In this document: in pieces, positions 23,505-33,580 of the stretch
Numbering within the stretch: position 1 is the stretch's first letter
How the letters are laid out: each line of letters opens with the position of its first letter
Assembly: GCF_016464705.1 (NCBI RefSeq)
Contig: NZ_JAEHOB010000017.1
Location: 63,126 to 127,125, forward strand
Reading direction: 5' to 3'
Length of the DNA: 64,000 nucleotides
Source: Qaidamihabitans albus
GTDB taxonomy: Bacteria; Actinomycetota; Actinomycetes; Mycobacteriales; Pseudonocardiaceae
Program-made: the position numbers and the translations under genes
Notes under the pieces: model-generated
What the model saw: the letters and a program-made list of their open reading frames with translations, nothing else
Told to the model about the DNA's origin: nothing
The model's database searches: none

Positions 23505-24692
23505 ATGCTGCGAGTGGGGCTGACAGGCGGGATCGGGGCGGGAAAGTCGACCGTCGCCGTACGGCTGGCGGAGCACGGCGCCGTGCTGATCGACGCCGAT
23601 CACATCGCCAGGGAGGTGGTGCGGCCGGGGGCCGACGGCCTGGCGGCGCTGGTCTCGGAGTTCGGTCCAGGGATCGTCAACCCGGACGGCACGCTCGACC
23701 GGGCCGCGCTCGCGGCGGAGGCGTTCGTCGACGAGGAGGCCCGCGGCCGGTTGAACGCCGTGCTGCATCCGCGGATCGGCGCCAGGACCGCGCAGCTGAT
23801 GGCGGAGACGCCGCCGGACGCGATCATCGTGCACGACATCCCGCTGCTCGTGGAGGGCGGTCTCGCCCCGAACTACCACCTCGTTGTCGTGGTGGACGCC
23901 GACGAGGACGTGCGGGTGCGCCGCCTCGTCGAGTCCCGCGGCATGGCCGAGCACGACGCGCGGGCGCGGATCGCGGCGCAGGCGACCCCGGAACAGCGGC
24001 GCGCCGCCGCGGACGTGTGGCTCGACAACAGCCGCACGCGCGACGTCGTGCTCGCCGAGGTCGACGCCCTGTGGGCCGACCGGCTGGTGCCGTTCGAGGC
24101 GAACCTGCGACTGCGGAAGCCCCGGCCGCCCCGCTCACCCGTCATCACCGCCTACGACGAGACGTGGCCCGCGCAGGCGCGGCGGGCGCTGGACCGCGTT
24201 CGCGTGGCCACGGGAGACAAGGCGCTGCGGGCCGACCATATCGGCTCCACCGCCGTGCCGGGGCTGCACGCCAAGGACGTCCTCGACCTGCAGCTCACGG
24301 TGTCCACACTGGATGACGCGGATGTGCTGGCGGACGCGCTCTCCGATGCGGGGTTCCCGCGTGCGGAGGGGGAGTGGGCCGACGACCCGCAGGACGGCTC
24401 CGCTGAGCCGTGGGCCAAACGTTTCCACTTCGGGGCCGATCCGGGCCGGCCGGTCAACCTGCACGTGCGGGCCGCCGACGGCCCGGCGTGGCGGCTGGCG
24501 CTGCTGTTCCGTGACTGGCTACGGGCCAACCCCGGCGAGGTCGCCGCCTACACCGAGGTGAAGTACCGGCTGGCGCGCGCACATCAGGGGGACGGCACGG
24601 TGCTCGGCTACGCCGACGAGAAGCAGGAGTGGGTGAACGCGGGTTTCCGCCGCGCCGAGGAGTGGGCCGACAGGACCGGCTGGACTCCGTAG
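23505..24692 (+). CDS. coaE: Dephospho-CoA kinase fused to a GrpB/UPF0157 domain
   Basis: 395 aa. The N-terminal half (1-200) is CoaE: P-loop GLTGGIGAGKSTVA (5-18), DADHIAREVV, HDIPLLVEGG and the lid region; it phosphorylates dephospho-CoA in the last step of CoA synthesis. The C-terminal half (about 210-390; HIGSTAVPGLHAKDVLDLQ, then VNLHVRA) is a GrpB-like domain of the nucleotidyltransferase superfamily. The same fusion occurs in M. tuberculosis Rv1631, where the extra domain was reported to aid folding or regulation. It lies in the conserved rpsA-coaE-uvrB order. Confidence 0.95.
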   Translation: MLRVGLTGGIGAGKSTVAVRLAEHGAVLIDADHIAREVVRPGADGLAALVSEFGPGIVNPDGTLDRAALAAEAFVDEEARGRLNAVLHPRIGARTAQLMAETPPDAIIVHDIPLLVEGGLAPNYHLVVVVDADEDVRVRRLVESRGMAEHDARARIAAQATPEQRRAAADVWLDNSRTRDVVLAEVDALWADRLVPFEANLRLRKPRPPRSPVITAYDETWPAQARRALDRVRVATGDKALRADHIGSTAVPGLHAKDVLDLQLTVSTLDDADVLADALSDAGFPRAEGEWADDPQDGSAEPWAKRFHFGADPGRPVNLHVRAADGPAWRLALLFRDWLRANPGEVAAYTEVKYRLARAHQGDGTVLGYADEKQEWVNAGFRRAEEWADRTGWTP

Positions 24693-24704
24693 CGCTCATG
24701 GGAT

Positions 24705-24749
24705 TCGTGAGTGCGTAACAGTGTTCTAACTCGCGTGCGCACTCACGAG
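24705..24749. repeat. Intergenic palindrome family, copy B
   Basis: Arms TCGTGAGTGCG and CGCACTCACGA with an imperfect centre containing TTCTAACTCGCG, matching one side of copy D. It lies between convergent coaE and the response regulator gene. Confidence 0.75.
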
Positions 24750-24768
24750 AGGTTCAAGGACAGGCTGC

Positions 24769-25386
24769 TCAGAGCAGGCCGCGCCGGTAGGCGGCGGCGA
24801 CCGCGGCGGCGCGGTCGTTGACGCCGAGCTTGGCGTAGATGTGCATCAGGTGGGTCTTCACCGTGGCCTCGCTGACGAACAGCCGCTTCGCCGCCTCGCG
24901 GTTGGCGCAGCCGCTCGCGATCAGCCCGAGTACCTCGAGTTCACGGCGGCTCAGCGGTTCGACGGCCGGGGCGCGCACCTGACCGACGAGCCGGCTCGCC
25001 ACGGCGGGGGAGAGCACCGACTCACCGCGTGCGGCGGCCCGGACGCCACGGAAGAGCTCCGCCCGTGGCGAGTCCTTCAGCAGGTAGCCGGTCGCACCGG
25101 CCTCGATCGCCGGCAGTACGTCCGCGTCGGTGTCGTAAGTCGTGAGCACGAGTACGCGCGCCGGATTGCCGCGTCCGGCGAGGTCGGCGATGGCGGCGAC
25201 CCCACCGGTTCCCGGCATGCGCAGGTCCATCAACACGACGTCCGGCCGCAGCTTCTCGGCCAGCAGCACGGCCTCGGCGCCGTCGGCCGCCTCACCGACG
25301 ACCTCGAACCCGTGTTCCCCGGTGAAGACGCCACGCAAGCCGTCGCGCACGATGGGGTGGTCGTCGACGATCAGGACGGTGATCAA
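24769..25386 (-). CDS. NarL/LuxR-type response regulator
   Basis: 205 aa. The receiver domain has the acidic pair in IVDDHPIVRDGL, phospho-Asp in DVVLMDLRMPGTGG, and Lys in LLKDSPRAEL. The LuxR helix-turn-helix at about 140-200 has LSRRELEVLGLIASGCANREAAKRLF. It is last in a leftward operon after ABC ATPase, permease and kinase, with an ATGA-type overlap with the kinase. It probably activates this transporter in response to envelope stress, like LiaR- or DesR-type systems; the signal is unknown. Confidence 0.9.
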   Translation of the reverse strand: MITVLIVDDHPIVRDGLRGVFTGEHGFEVVGEAADGAEAVLLAEKLRPDVVLMDLRMPGTGGVAAIADLAGRGNPARVLVLTTYDTDADVLPAIEAGATGYLLKDSPRAELFRGVRAAARGESVLSPAVASRLVGQVRAPAVEPLSRRELEVLGLIASGCANREAAKRLFVSEATVKTHLMHIYAKLGVNDRAAAVAAAYRRGLL

Positions 25387-26696
25387 GGCTGCTCCCGCAC
25401 GATGATGGCGGGCACGGTGGCCGAGATCGCCGTGCCTTCGCCCGGTTCGGACTCGACCGCGAGCGTTCCGGCGAGCCGCTGCACCCGGTGCCGCATTCCA
25501 CGGAGCCCGAAGGCGCCGTTGCGAGTCGCCGCGTCAGGTTCGAAGCCGGCGCCGTCGTCGCGGACATCGAGCGTCACCTGGTCGTCCATGTACGACAGTG
25601 TGAGGCCGACTCTGCTCGCGCGCGCATGCCGCCCGACGTTCGCGAGTGCCTCCTGGGTGATGCGCAGCAGGGTCATCTCGACCTCGGGATGCAGCGGCAG
25701 GGGAGTACCGGTGGTGGTGAACTCGGCGGCCGTCCCGGTGAGGTTCGACCAGCGGTCGACGACGCCCGCCAGCGCGGCGGGCAGGCCCGCGTCCCCGAGA
25801 GCGGCCGGGCTCAGCGCGTGCACCGATCGCCGCGTCTCCGTGAGATTATCCCTCGCCAGTGCTGAGGCGGCGGCGAGGTGCCGTTCCCGCCCGGCCGGAT
25901 CGTCGCCGGCCTGCCTGGCGGCCTCGATCTGGGTGATGATGCCGGTGAACCCCTGCGCGAGGGTGTCGTGGATCTCGCGGCTCAGCCGCTGCCGCTCGTC
26001 GAGCACGCCCGCCTCCCTCGCCTGTGTCAGCAGCTGGCGGTGGAGCCCGGCGTTCTCCTCCAGCGCCGCCTCGAGCCGGGACACTGCCACCCGCCGCTGC
26101 TCGTTCTGCTCGGCGAGCTTGCCCGACATCCTCGCGCCGAGGGCGATCGCCGCGGTCTGCACGATGACGATCACGAGGAACGGATAAGGCCAATCCCGTA
26201 GCACCTGGATCGGACCGCCGCTGCCCAGGCTGTTGATCAGCACGGATGTGCTGGCCAGCGCGAGCAGCATGACCGGCGGCGGGCGCAGCGGGATCGCGCG
26301 GAAAAAACCGCTGATCATGAATACCAGGAACACGATGTCCCTGCTCATGAGCACCGCGGCGATCGCAAGCAGCCCCGCGAACGAGACGGCCAGCCAGACC
26401 GGGGTCCGCAACCTCGCCGGTGGCAGCGTGTCGGTCAGCAGTACCCACATCGCCGCGACGGCGGCCAGGCCCAGCGTCGTCCACTGATGCTGCCAGGTGT
26501 CGCCGGTGTCCGCGATGCTGAGTGCCACGCTGATGCCGAGCAGCACGTGCGGCAGTGCGGTCTCCAGCCGGTGCAGCCACGGCTGCCAGGGCGAGCCCGC
26601 CTCGACCGGTAGGAGCGCCGACGGGGGCCGGTCGGGAGCACTGCTCATCGGCTCATTGTCCTCGCCGGTCACCGCCGGCGTCGCCGACAAGGTCAT
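25383..26696 (-). CDS. Sensor histidine kinase, DesK/NarX-like
   Basis: 437 aa from ATG 26696, whose ATG overlaps the permease TGA. Five or six membrane segments occupy about residues 40-180. A coiled coil follows (NEQRRVAVSRLEAALEENAG). The HisKA_3 dimerisation box is ERQRLSREIHDTLAQGFTGI with the phospho-His in IHDT, and the ATPase domain has DVRDDGAGF and GLRGMRHRV. It pairs with the next gene. It has no large extracytoplasmic domain, so it may sense within the membrane or through the co-transcribed ABC transporter. Confidence 0.9.
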   Translation of the reverse strand: MTLSATPAVTGEDNEPMSSAPDRPPSALLPVEAGSPWQPWLHRLETALPHVLLGISVALSIADTGDTWQHQWTTLGLAAVAAMWVLLTDTLPPARLRTPVWLAVSFAGLLAIAAVLMSRDIVFLVFMISGFFRAIPLRPPPVMLLALASTSVLINSLGSGGPIQVLRDWPYPFLVIVIVQTAAIALGARMSGKLAEQNEQRRVAVSRLEAALEENAGLHRQLLTQAREAGVLDERQRLSREIHDTLAQGFTGIITQIEAARQAGDDPAGRERHLAAASALARDNLTETRRSVHALSPAALGDAGLPAALAGVVDRWSNLTGTAAEFTTTGTPLPLHPEVEMTLLRITQEALANVGRHARASRVGLTLSYMDDQVTLDVRDDGAGFEPDAATRNGAFGLRGMRHRVQRLAGTLAVESEPGEGTAISATVPAIIVREQP

Positions 26697-27436
26697 ACCC
26701 AGCGGAACAGGCGGGCGGCGAGGACCGCGCACAGCAGCGCGAACACCGACATCGACAGCAGCTGCACCGGCTCAGGGGCGCCGCCGGCCCAGGTGCTCCG
26801 CATCGCGTTGTACGTGGCGCCCATCGGCAGCGCGTCCGCGGCCCACTGCAGGAACGTGGGCAGGTGCTCCTTCGGTACCCAGACACCGCCAAGGGCGAGC
26901 ATCGGGAAGAACACGGCCGAGCCGATCCCGCCGGCCGCCCGGCCGGTCGGTGCGAGCGCGGCGATCAGCAGGCCGATACAGAACAGCGACGCGGCGCCGA
27001 GGACGACCGAGATGACGAATCCGGCGGGGTTGCCCGGCGCCTCGACACCGAGCACCGCGATACCGATGCCCACGATCAGCAGCACCACGACGAGCGCGGC
27101 CGCCACGTTCACCAGCAGTTGCGCCGTGAGCAGGAGGCGGGGCGAGGCCGGGCTCGCCGACAGGCGGCGCAGCACGCCCTTCTCGCGGTAGGTCGCGATG
27201 GCGGTGGGAAAGATCGTCACCGCGAGCATGCCGAGCAGGATGGCGACGGCAAGCGGGGCGATCAGGTTCGCCAGCAGCGAGTTGCCGCCGAAGTCCGGAC
27301 TCGGCTCGTTCGCGGACGGGATGAGGCCGAACACGACGAGCAGTGCCAGCGGAATGCCGAGCACGGTGATCGGCGCGCTCGGATCACGCAGGAAGAGTTT
27401 GGTTTCGACGATGGTCATCTTGCCGAGTGCGGACAC
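26693..27436 (-). CDS. ABC-2 type transporter permease
   Basis: 247 aa with six predicted membrane segments and the ABC-2 consensus region (LGGVWVPKEHLPTFLQWAADALP) near residue 200. It lies 9 bp after the ATPase gene and overlaps the kinase gene. It is a DrrB-like exporter subunit, probably for a drug, lipid or antimicrobial peptide. Confidence 0.88.
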   Translation of the reverse strand: MSALGKMTIVETKLFLRDPSAPITVLGIPLALLVVFGLIPSANEPSPDFGGNSLLANLIAPLAVAILLGMLAVTIFPTAIATYREKGVLRRLSASPASPRLLLTAQLLVNVAAALVVVLLIVGIGIAVLGVEAPGNPAGFVISVVLGAASLFCIGLLIAALAPTGRAAGGIGSAVFFPMLALGGVWVPKEHLPTFLQWAADALPMGATYNAMRSTWAGGAPEPVQLLSMSVFALLCAVLAARLFRWV

Positions 27437-27445
27437 GTTTTCCTC

Positions 27446-28351
27446 TCAGTCCAGTTTCCGGCCGGTGAGCGCCACGAAGGCGTCGTCGAGGTTGGCCTGG
27501 TCCACGCGCAGCTCACCCGCGATGACCTGCTTGCGTGCGAGCACGGACGTGACCGCGTGCAGCACGTTGCCGGTGCCGGTGACCACGATCCGGCCGCCCT
27601 GCCGCTCGACCGTGCGGACCTCGGGCAGATCGGCGAGCAGGTGATCCTCGATCGGTGCGGACGGGCGGAACCGGATCCGCTGCTCGTCGTCGACCCCGGC
27701 CACCAGCCCGGCCGGCGTGTCGACAGCGACCACGCGGCCGTCGTCGATCACGGCGAGCCGGTCGCAGAGCCGCTCCGCCTCCTCCATGGAGTGCGTGACC
27801 AGCAGGATCGTCACCCCTGAGTCACGGATTCCCTCGATCAGCTCCCACACGTCCCGGCGCGCCTGCGGATCGAGCCCGGTCGTGAGCTCGTCGAGCACGG
27901 CGACCTCGGGATCGCCGATCAGCGACAGGGCGATCGAGAGCCGCTGCTGCTGGCCGCCGGAGAGGTTCTTGAACGCCGTGCTCCGCTTCTCCGTGAGGCC
28001 GAGCCGTTCCAGCAGCTCCTCCGGATCGGCCGGGTCGCGGTAGAAAGACGCGTACAGGTCCAGCGCCTCGCCGACCTTGAGCCGTTCCGGCAGCCGGCTC
28101 GCCTGCAGCTGCGCGCCGAGCCGCTGCCGGAGCTCGGCGGTGTCGCGCCACGGGTTTAGCCCGAGTACCGAGACCGTGCCGCCCTCCGGCCTGCGCAGCC
28201 CTTCGACGCACTCGACGGTGGTCGTCTTACCCGCTCCGTTCGGGCCGAGAATCCCGAAGATCTCGCCGCGCTCGACCGTGAACGACACGTCGTCGACCGC
28301 GACCTTGTCCCCGTACCGCTTGCGCAGCCGGTGTACCTCGATGATCGGCAT
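27446..28351 (-). CDS. ABC transporter ATP-binding protein
   Basis: 301 aa, DrrA-like. Walker A GPNGAGKTTT (about 36-45), Q-loop LGAQLQASRLPERL, signature LSGGQQQRLSIAL, Walker [14 protein letters not shown] and H-loop VTHSMEEAE are all present. First gene of the four-gene exporter plus two-component operon. Such arrangements usually confer inducible self-protection or drug efflux. Confidence 0.92.
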   Translation of the reverse strand: MPIIEVHRLRKRYGDKVAVDDVSFTVERGEIFGILGPNGAGKTTTVECVEGLRRPEGGTVSVLGLNPWRDTAELRQRLGAQLQASRLPERLKVGEALDLYASFYRDPADPEELLERLGLTEKRSTAFKNLSGGQQQRLSIALSLIGDPEVAVLDELTTGLDPQARRDVWELIEGIRDSGVTILLVTHSMEEAERLCDRLAVIDDGRVVAVDTPAGLVAGVDDEQRIRFRPSAPIEDHLLADLPEVRTVERQGGRIVVTGTGNVLHAVTSVLARKQVIAGELRVDQANLDDAFVALTGRKLD

Positions 28352-28432
28352 GCGGTGAGCATGGCGCGCCCGGGGGCGCGGGCGGATCGCCCCGGCGGCC
28401 CCGGTTCGGCTCCACCACCGGGGGCGCCCGCA

Positions 28433-28975
28433 TCAACCGATCGGCGGATGGCGGCGCCAGTGCAGCTCCACACCGAGGGTGGACAGCCACGCCGCGAGGT
28501 CGTAGCCGTGCCGGGCGAGCGCGTCGAGCGTCAGGTAGGCCGTCTCCAGTGCTGCCCGCGCCCGCTGCCGGCTGAGCAGTCCCGCGCCGAGGGCCGCGAG
28601 CAGCTCGTCGGTGTCCAGCACGGTCACCCCGCGTCCGCCGTCCAGGACGAGGTCGAGGTAGAGGTCGGTGACGAGCCACCGGCCGCCGCCGTGGTCGTTG
28701 ACGTCGACGACGTCGAGGTAGAAGTCCTGGTCGCGCTCGTGTCCCGGATTGAACCAGAAGTCCGTCACCCGCAGTCCCAGCTCCGGCAGCAGCCACGACT
28801 CGATGAAGTGGAACTGGGGGCGCCCGGGTGCCGGGCGCGCCATGTAGACGCCGAACGGCAGCACGCGGTACTCCTCGACCGGCCGGACGATCCCCTTCGG
28901 GTCCGTGTTGGTCTTCGCGGCGACGTCGAACATCTCCAGCTTCGGCGGGTGGACCGCTCCCTCGGTGCCAGTCAT
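28433..28975 (-). CDS. DUF402-domain protein
   Basis: 180 aa from ATG 28975 (spaced correctly from GGAAG; an in-frame ATG at 28984 is too close). The DUF402 core includes RVTDFWFNPGHERDQDFYLDV and VTDLYLDLVLDGGRGVTVLDTDEL, with conserved acidic residues seen in nucleoside-phosphate phosphatases of this fold. M. tuberculosis has an unrelated-looking small gene (Rv1632c) at the same place between coaE and uvrB. The enzyme's substrate is not predictable. Confidence 0.65.
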   Translation of the reverse strand: MTGTEGAVHPPKLEMFDVAAKTNTDPKGIVRPVEEYRVLPFGVYMARPAPGRPQFHFIESWLLPELGLRVTDFWFNPGHERDQDFYLDVVDVNDHGGGRWLVTDLYLDLVLDGGRGVTVLDTDELLAALGAGLLSRQRARAALETAYLTLDALARHGYDLAAWLSTLGVELHWRRHPPIG

Positions 28976-29033
28976 GCCGACCATCTTCCGGGTTAACAGC
29001 GAATCCGCGAATGTCACGCCCTACAGTGATCAC

Positions 29034-30311
29034 GTGCCGGACGAAGACGCCGTCGTCGCAGACCACCTCGCCCAGATCGCCGGGGTCCTCAGCGAGCGTG
29101 CCAGCGAACTGACGGCCGACCTGGTCGAACTCTACGATCGGGAGCTACCGCACCTGGTGCACGACGACGAGAGCATGGTGAGCCTGCTCTCGGCGAGCGT
29201 CTACCAGAACATCGACACGGCGCTGCGGATCTTCCAGCACGGTATCGACCCCGCCCGGGTGGAGGCGCCCGCGGCGGCGATGGAGTACGCGCGGCGCCTG
29301 GCGCAGCGCGGCACGCCGGCCATCGACCTCATCCGGGCGTACTACCTCGGCCAGACCGCGATCCTCGACCACGCGCTCGACGAGGGCGCGCGGCGGATAG
29401 CGGAGCCGTCGCTGCTGGGCGTGACGATGCGTGCCGCGCTGACGACGACGTTCGTGTTCATCGACCGGGTCACCCAGCAGGTCGTGTCCGCCTACCAGGA
29501 GGAACGGGACCGGTGGCTGCTCAACCAGAGCGCCGTGCGGATCGCCCGCGTCCGCGCGCTCCTCGAGGACGACGTGGTCGACGTCGACGCGAACGAGGCC
29601 GCGGTGGGCTACCGGTTGCGCGGCAACCACGTCGGGATGATCGCCTGGTACTCGGCCGACGCGCACCCGCTGGACGCGCTGTCCCGGCTGGAGATGCTGG
29701 CCGGCCGGTTCGCCGACGAGCGGGCCGGCGGCACGAAGCCGCTGTTCGTGCCGCACGACGAGGTGTGCGCCTGGGTGTGGCTGCCCGTGTGCGACCCGGT
29801 GCTGCCGGACCGGGACCGGGTGCGGCAGGTGCTCGCCGACGCCGATCCCGGTGTGCGGCTCGCGTTCGGCGATCCCGGCACGGGTCTGGAAGGTTTCCGC
29901 CGCACGCACCGGCAGGCGCTGCGGGTCCAGGCGCTCGCGCTGGCCGCGGGCGAGCGCTGTGACCGCGCGCTGACCTTCCGTGACGTCGGTTCGATCGCGC
30001 TGATGACCTCGGACATGAACGCGGCGCGGATGTGGGTCGCGGATACGCTCGGCGAGCTCGCCGCCGACGACGAGCAGCACGCGCGGCTGCGGGACACGCT
30101 GCGTGTCTTCCTCGCCACCGGGGGCAGCTACACCGCCGCGGCCGCGCAACTGGTGATGCACAAGAACTCCGTGCAGTACCGCGTGCGCAAGGCGCAGGAG
30201 ATGCTGGGGCGGCGGGTGGCGGACAACCGGCTGGACGTGGAGCTGGCTCTCAACGTGTGCCACCGGCTCGGTGCGGCCGTGCTGACCGGCCAGCAGACCC
30301 GGCGCGGCTGA
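29034..30311 (+). CDS. PucR/CdaR-type transcriptional regulator
   Basis: 425 aa from GTG 29034, divergent from the DUF402 gene. The N-terminal half (about 1-165) is a helical RsbT-coantagonist-like domain (SVYQNIDTALRIFQHG, LIRAYYLGQTAILDHAL). The C-terminal end (about 365-420) is the PucR helix-turn-helix (FLATGGSYTAAAAQLVMHKN, then SVQYRVRKAQEML). Regulators of this type control purine, diamine or amino-acid catabolism. Its target is unknown. Confidence 0.85.
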   Translation: MPDEDAVVADHLAQIAGVLSERASELTADLVELYDRELPHLVHDDESMVSLLSASVYQNIDTALRIFQHGIDPARVEAPAAAMEYARRLAQRGTPAIDLIRAYYLGQTAILDHALDEGARRIAEPSLLGVTMRAALTTTFVFIDRVTQQVVSAYQEERDRWLLNQSAVRIARVRALLEDDVVDVDANEAAVGYRLRGNHVGMIAWYSADAHPLDALSRLEMLAGRFADERAGGTKPLFVPHDEVCAWVWLPVCDPVLPDRDRVRQVLADADPGVRLAFGDPGTGLEGFRRTHRQALRVQALALAAGERCDRALTFRDVGSIALMTSDMNAARMWVADTLGELAADDEQHARLRDTLRVFLATGGSYTAAAAQLVMHKNSVQYRVRKAQEMLGRRVADNRLDVELALNVCHRLGAAVLTGQQTRRG

Positions 30312-30430
30312 GACTGGTCGCCGCGAGGGCGGACACTGGACAGTTTTTCGGTCCGGCGTACCAGTGTTGTCGTCGATCGTTGGTCGGCGAACACGAAGCG
30401 TTCGGGTTCCGTGCCACCTAATCTCCCTGT
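30312..30430. other. Intergenic spacer before the small gene and uvrB
   Basis: About 120 bp without a gene. I see no clear SOS (LexA) box of the GAACnnnnGTTC type in front of uvrB in this stretch. Confidence 0.35.
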
Positions 30431-30694
30431 ATGGGGTCCGCAATGCCTGAACCGGGTGACACGGTAGCCGTCGTTCGCTTGCGCCGAGGAGTCGTCGGCG
30501 AGACGAGAAGGGTGTGTCACGTGGTCCCCGTTCCGCCCGTGGAGGCCGTGCCCGAGTACCTGACCGCCCTGTGCGGTGCGGAGCTACAGCCGGGCGAGGC
30601 GGAGTTGCTGCCCGGGATCACCGGGATGCCGTGCGAGGTCTGCCTCGCCGTGGCCGCGCCGGCCGTACCGCGCTTCCTCAGCGCCGCAGGGTAG
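30431..30694 (+). CDS. Small protein with paired cysteines
   Basis: 87 aa (or 83 from the ATG at 30443). Contains ALCGAEL and MPCEVCL, suggesting a small metal- or redox-active fold, and lies 54 bp upstream of uvrB on the same strand. I do not recognise a named family; similar short genes precede uvrB in relatives as far as I recall. Confidence 0.55.
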   Translation: MGSAMPEPGDTVAVVRLRRGVVGETRRVCHVVPVPPVEAVPEYLTALCGAELQPGEAELLPGITGMPCEVCLAVAAPAVPRFLSAAG

Positions 30695-30748
30695 GCCGTT
30701 CCGGCTGCCCGTCCCGGAATGTCGGTGGGGGCGCCTACCCTGGATGAC

Positions 30749-32908
30749 GTGGCTTTCGCAACCGAGCACCCCGTGCTGGCGCACTCCGAGTTCCGGCCCG
30801 TATCCGACGTCCCTCGCGCGGGCGGGCGATTCAAGGTGGTCAGTGACTACCGGCCCGCCGGCGATCAGCCCGCCGCGATCGACGAGCTGCAGCGCAGGCT
30901 CGAGGCGGGTGAGCCGGACGTCGTCCTGCTCGGTGCCACCGGTACCGGCAAGTCGGCGACCACGGCGTGGTTGATCGAGCGGGTGCAGCGGCCGACGCTG
31001 GTGATGGCGCCGAACAAGACGCTGGCCGCGCAACTCGCCAACGAGCTGCGTGACCTGTTCCCGGAGAACGCGGTCGAGTACTTCGTCAGCTACTACGACT
31101 ACTACCAGCCCGAGGCGTACGTCCCGCAGACCGACACCTACATCGAGAAGGACTCGTCGGTCAACGACGACGTGGAACGGCTGCGGCACTCCGCGACGAT
31201 GAACCTGCTGTCGCGGCGCGACGTCATCGTGGTCGCCAGCGTGTCGTGCATCTACGGCCTCGGCACGCCGCAGTCCTACCTCGACCGGTCGGCCAGGCTG
31301 GCCGTCGGCGACGAGGTCGACCGGGACGGGTTCCTGCGCGCGCTGGTCGACGTGCAGTACGCGCGCAACGACCTGGCGTTCGCCCGCGGCACGTTCCGCG
31401 TGCGCGGCGACACGGTGGAGATCATCCCCGCGTACGAGGAACTGGCCATCCGCGTGGAGTTCTTCGGCGACGAGATCGACAAGCTGTACTACCTGCATCC
31501 GCTGACCGGCGACATCGTCCGCGAGGTCGACGACGTGCGGATCTTTCCGGCCACGCACTACGTTGCGGGTCCGGAGCGGATGGAGAAGGCCATCCACGAC
31601 ATCGAGGCCGAGCTCGAGGAGCAGCTCGCGCTGCTGGAGAAGCAGGGCAAGCTGCTCGAGGCCCAGCGGCTGCGGATGCGCACGTCCTACGACATCGAGA
31701 TGATGCGGCAGGTCGGCTTCTGCTCGGGCATCGAGAACTACTCCAGGCACGTCGACGGGCGCCCCACCGGTTCGGCGCCCGCGACGCTGATCGACTACTT
31801 CCCCGAGGACTTCCTGCTGGTCATCGATGAGTCGCACGTGACGGTGCCGCAGATCGGTGGCATGTACGAGGGCGACGCCTCCCGCAAGCGCACGCTGGTG
31901 GAGCACGGTTTCCGGCTACCGAGCGCACTCGACAACCGGCCGCTGACCTGGGAGGAGTTCTCCGACCGGATCGGCCAGACCGTGTACCTCTCCGCCACGC
32001 CGGGCCCGTACGAGATGGGTCAGGCCGGTGGTGAGTTCGTCGAGCAGATCATCCGCCCGACCGGCCTCGTCGACCCCGAGGTGGTCGTGAAGCCCACCGA
32101 GGGGCAGATCGACGACCTGGTCCACGAGATCCGGACGCGCGCGGAGAAGGACGAGCGCGTGCTGGTCACCACGCTGACCAAGAAGATGGCGGAGGACCTC
32201 ACCGACTACCTGCTCGAGCTCGGGATCCGGGTGCGTTACCTGCACTCGGAGGTGGACACCCTCCGGCGGGTGGAGCTGCTGAGGCAGCTGCGCTCGGGTG
32301 ATTTCGACGTCCTGATCGGCATCAACCTGCTGCGGGAGGGCCTCGACCTGCCCGAGGTCTCGCTGGTCGCGATCCTCGACGCCGACAAGGAGGGCTTCCT
32401 GCGCAGCGGAACCTCGCTGATCCAGACGATCGGCCGCGCGGCGCGGAACGTGTCCGGCCAGGTACACATGTACGCGGACCGGATCACCGACTCGATGCAG
32501 CACGCGATCGACGAGACGAACCGCAGGCGGGCCAAGCAGATCGAGTACAACACCGAGCGCGGTCTCGATCCGCAGCCGTTGCGCAAGAAGATCGCCGACA
32601 TCCTGGACCGGGTCTACACCGAGGCGGACGACTCCGAGCAGGGGGTCGCCGTCGGCGGTTCCGGCCGCAACGCCTCCCGCGGGAAGAAGCCCGAACAGGG
32701 CGACCGGGTCCGTAGCTCGGGCGTGCTGGTGGACAAGAACGTCAGCTCCATGCCTCGCGCGGAGCTGGCCGACCTCATCCAGCAGATGACCGAGCAGATG
32801 ATGCAGGCGGCACGTGACCTGCAGTTCGAGCTGGCGGCGCGGCTGCGGGACGAGATTGCGGACCTGAAGAAGGAGCTGCGCGGCATGGATGCCGCCGGGG
32901 TGAAGTAG
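30749..32908 (+). CDS. uvrB: UvrABC excinuclease subunit B
   Basis: 719 aa from GTG 30749, chosen because the product then starts [19 protein letters not shown] like its mycobacterial homologue. Helicase motif [12 protein letters not shown], the beta-hairpin ([20 protein letters not shown]), DEAD-like [11 protein letters not shown], motif V and VI regions ([21 protein letters not shown]) and the C-terminal UVR domain ([19 protein letters not shown]) are present. It verifies the lesion delivered by UvrA (47845) and recruits UvrC in nucleotide excision repair. Confidence 0.97.
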   Translation: MAFATEHPVLAHSEFRPVSDVPRAGGRFKVVSDYRPAGDQPAAIDELQRRLEAGEPDVVLLGATGTGKSATTAWLIERVQRPTLVMAPNKTLAAQLANELRDLFPENAVEYFVSYYDYYQPEAYVPQTDTYIEKDSSVNDDVERLRHSATMNLLSRRDVIVVASVSCIYGLGTPQSYLDRSARLAVGDEVDRDGFLRALVDVQYARNDLAFARGTFRVRGDTVEIIPAYEELAIRVEFFGDEIDKLYYLHPLTGDIVREVDDVRIFPATHYVAGPERMEKAIHDIEAELEEQLALLEKQGKLLEAQRLRMRTSYDIEMMRQVGFCSGIENYSRHVDGRPTGSAPATLIDYFPEDFLLVIDESHVTVPQIGGMYEGDASRKRTLVEHGFRLPSALDNRPLTWEEFSDRIGQTVYLSATPGPYEMGQAGGEFVEQIIRPTGLVDPEVVVKPTEGQIDDLVHEIRTRAEKDERVLVTTLTKKMAEDLTDYLLELGIRVRYLHSEVDTLRRVELLRQLRSGDFDVLIGINLLREGLDLPEVSLVAILDADKEGFLRSGTSLIQTIGRAARNVSGQVHMYADRITDSMQHAIDETNRRRAKQIEYNTERGLDPQPLRKKIADILDRVYTEADDSEQGVAVGGSGRNASRGKKPEQGDRVRSSGVLVDKNVSSMPRAELADLIQQMTEQMMQAARDLQFELAARLRDEIADLKKELRGMDAAGVK

Positions 32909-32989
32909 GTTGCCCGCCCGCACGCCCGCGGGGCGACGGACCTGTGCGCGGTAGCCGGCGATGGGGTGCGCGAGTCCGGGAGGTCCACC

Positions 32990-33551
32990 ATGGCCACGCT
33001 GATCTATTCGATGATCGCGTCCCTCGACGGCTACGTCGAGGACGAGAGCGGCGACTTCGGCTGGGCGGTGCCGGACGAGGAGGTGCACACCTTCATCAAC
33101 GAGCTCGAGCGGCCGATCGGCACCTATCTCTACGGGCGCCGGATGTACGAGATGATGGCCGGCTGGGAGACCGATGAGGCCGTCGCCGGCCGGTCACCGG
33201 TCGCGAAGGACTTCGCGCGGATCTGGCAGGCGACCGAGAAGATCGTGTACTCCTCCACCTGGAGGCGGCTCCCACCGCCAGGACCCGGATCGAACGGAAC
33301 TTCGACGCCGAAGCGGTCGGGCGGTGGAAAGCGGCCGCCGAGCGGACGTCACGGTGTCCGGGCCCGGCCTGGCCGCTGAGGCGTTCAAGGCCGGGCTGGT
33401 CGACGAATGCCGGCTGTTCGTCGTGCCCATGGTGCTGGGCGGTGGCAAGCGTGCGCTGCCCGGGAGTGTCCGGCTGAAGCTCGACCTGCTGGCGGAGCGC
33501 CGCTTCGGCAACAGCATGGTGTACCTGCGCTACCGCGGCGCCGGGGCATGA
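32990..33551 (+). pseudogene. Dihydrofolate-reductase-like (RibD C-terminal) protein, two frameshifts
   Basis: The first frame, from ATG 32990 behind GGGAGG, encodes a typical start (TLIYSMIASLDGYVEDESGD, later GRRMYEMMAGWE). Near 33260 the homologous sequence moves to another frame (LEAAPTARTRIERNFDAEAV), and near 33345 to the third (DVTVSGPGLAAEAFKAGLVD, ending NSMVYLRYRG). Two single-base losses, or two sequencing errors, explain this. The remainder of the family is intact, so the damage is recent. Proteins of this family reduce flavin- or pterin-like substrates but most are uncharacterised. Confidence 0.75.
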
Positions 33552-33580
33552 CCGGATGGCGCTGCCAGGTCCGCGGATCG

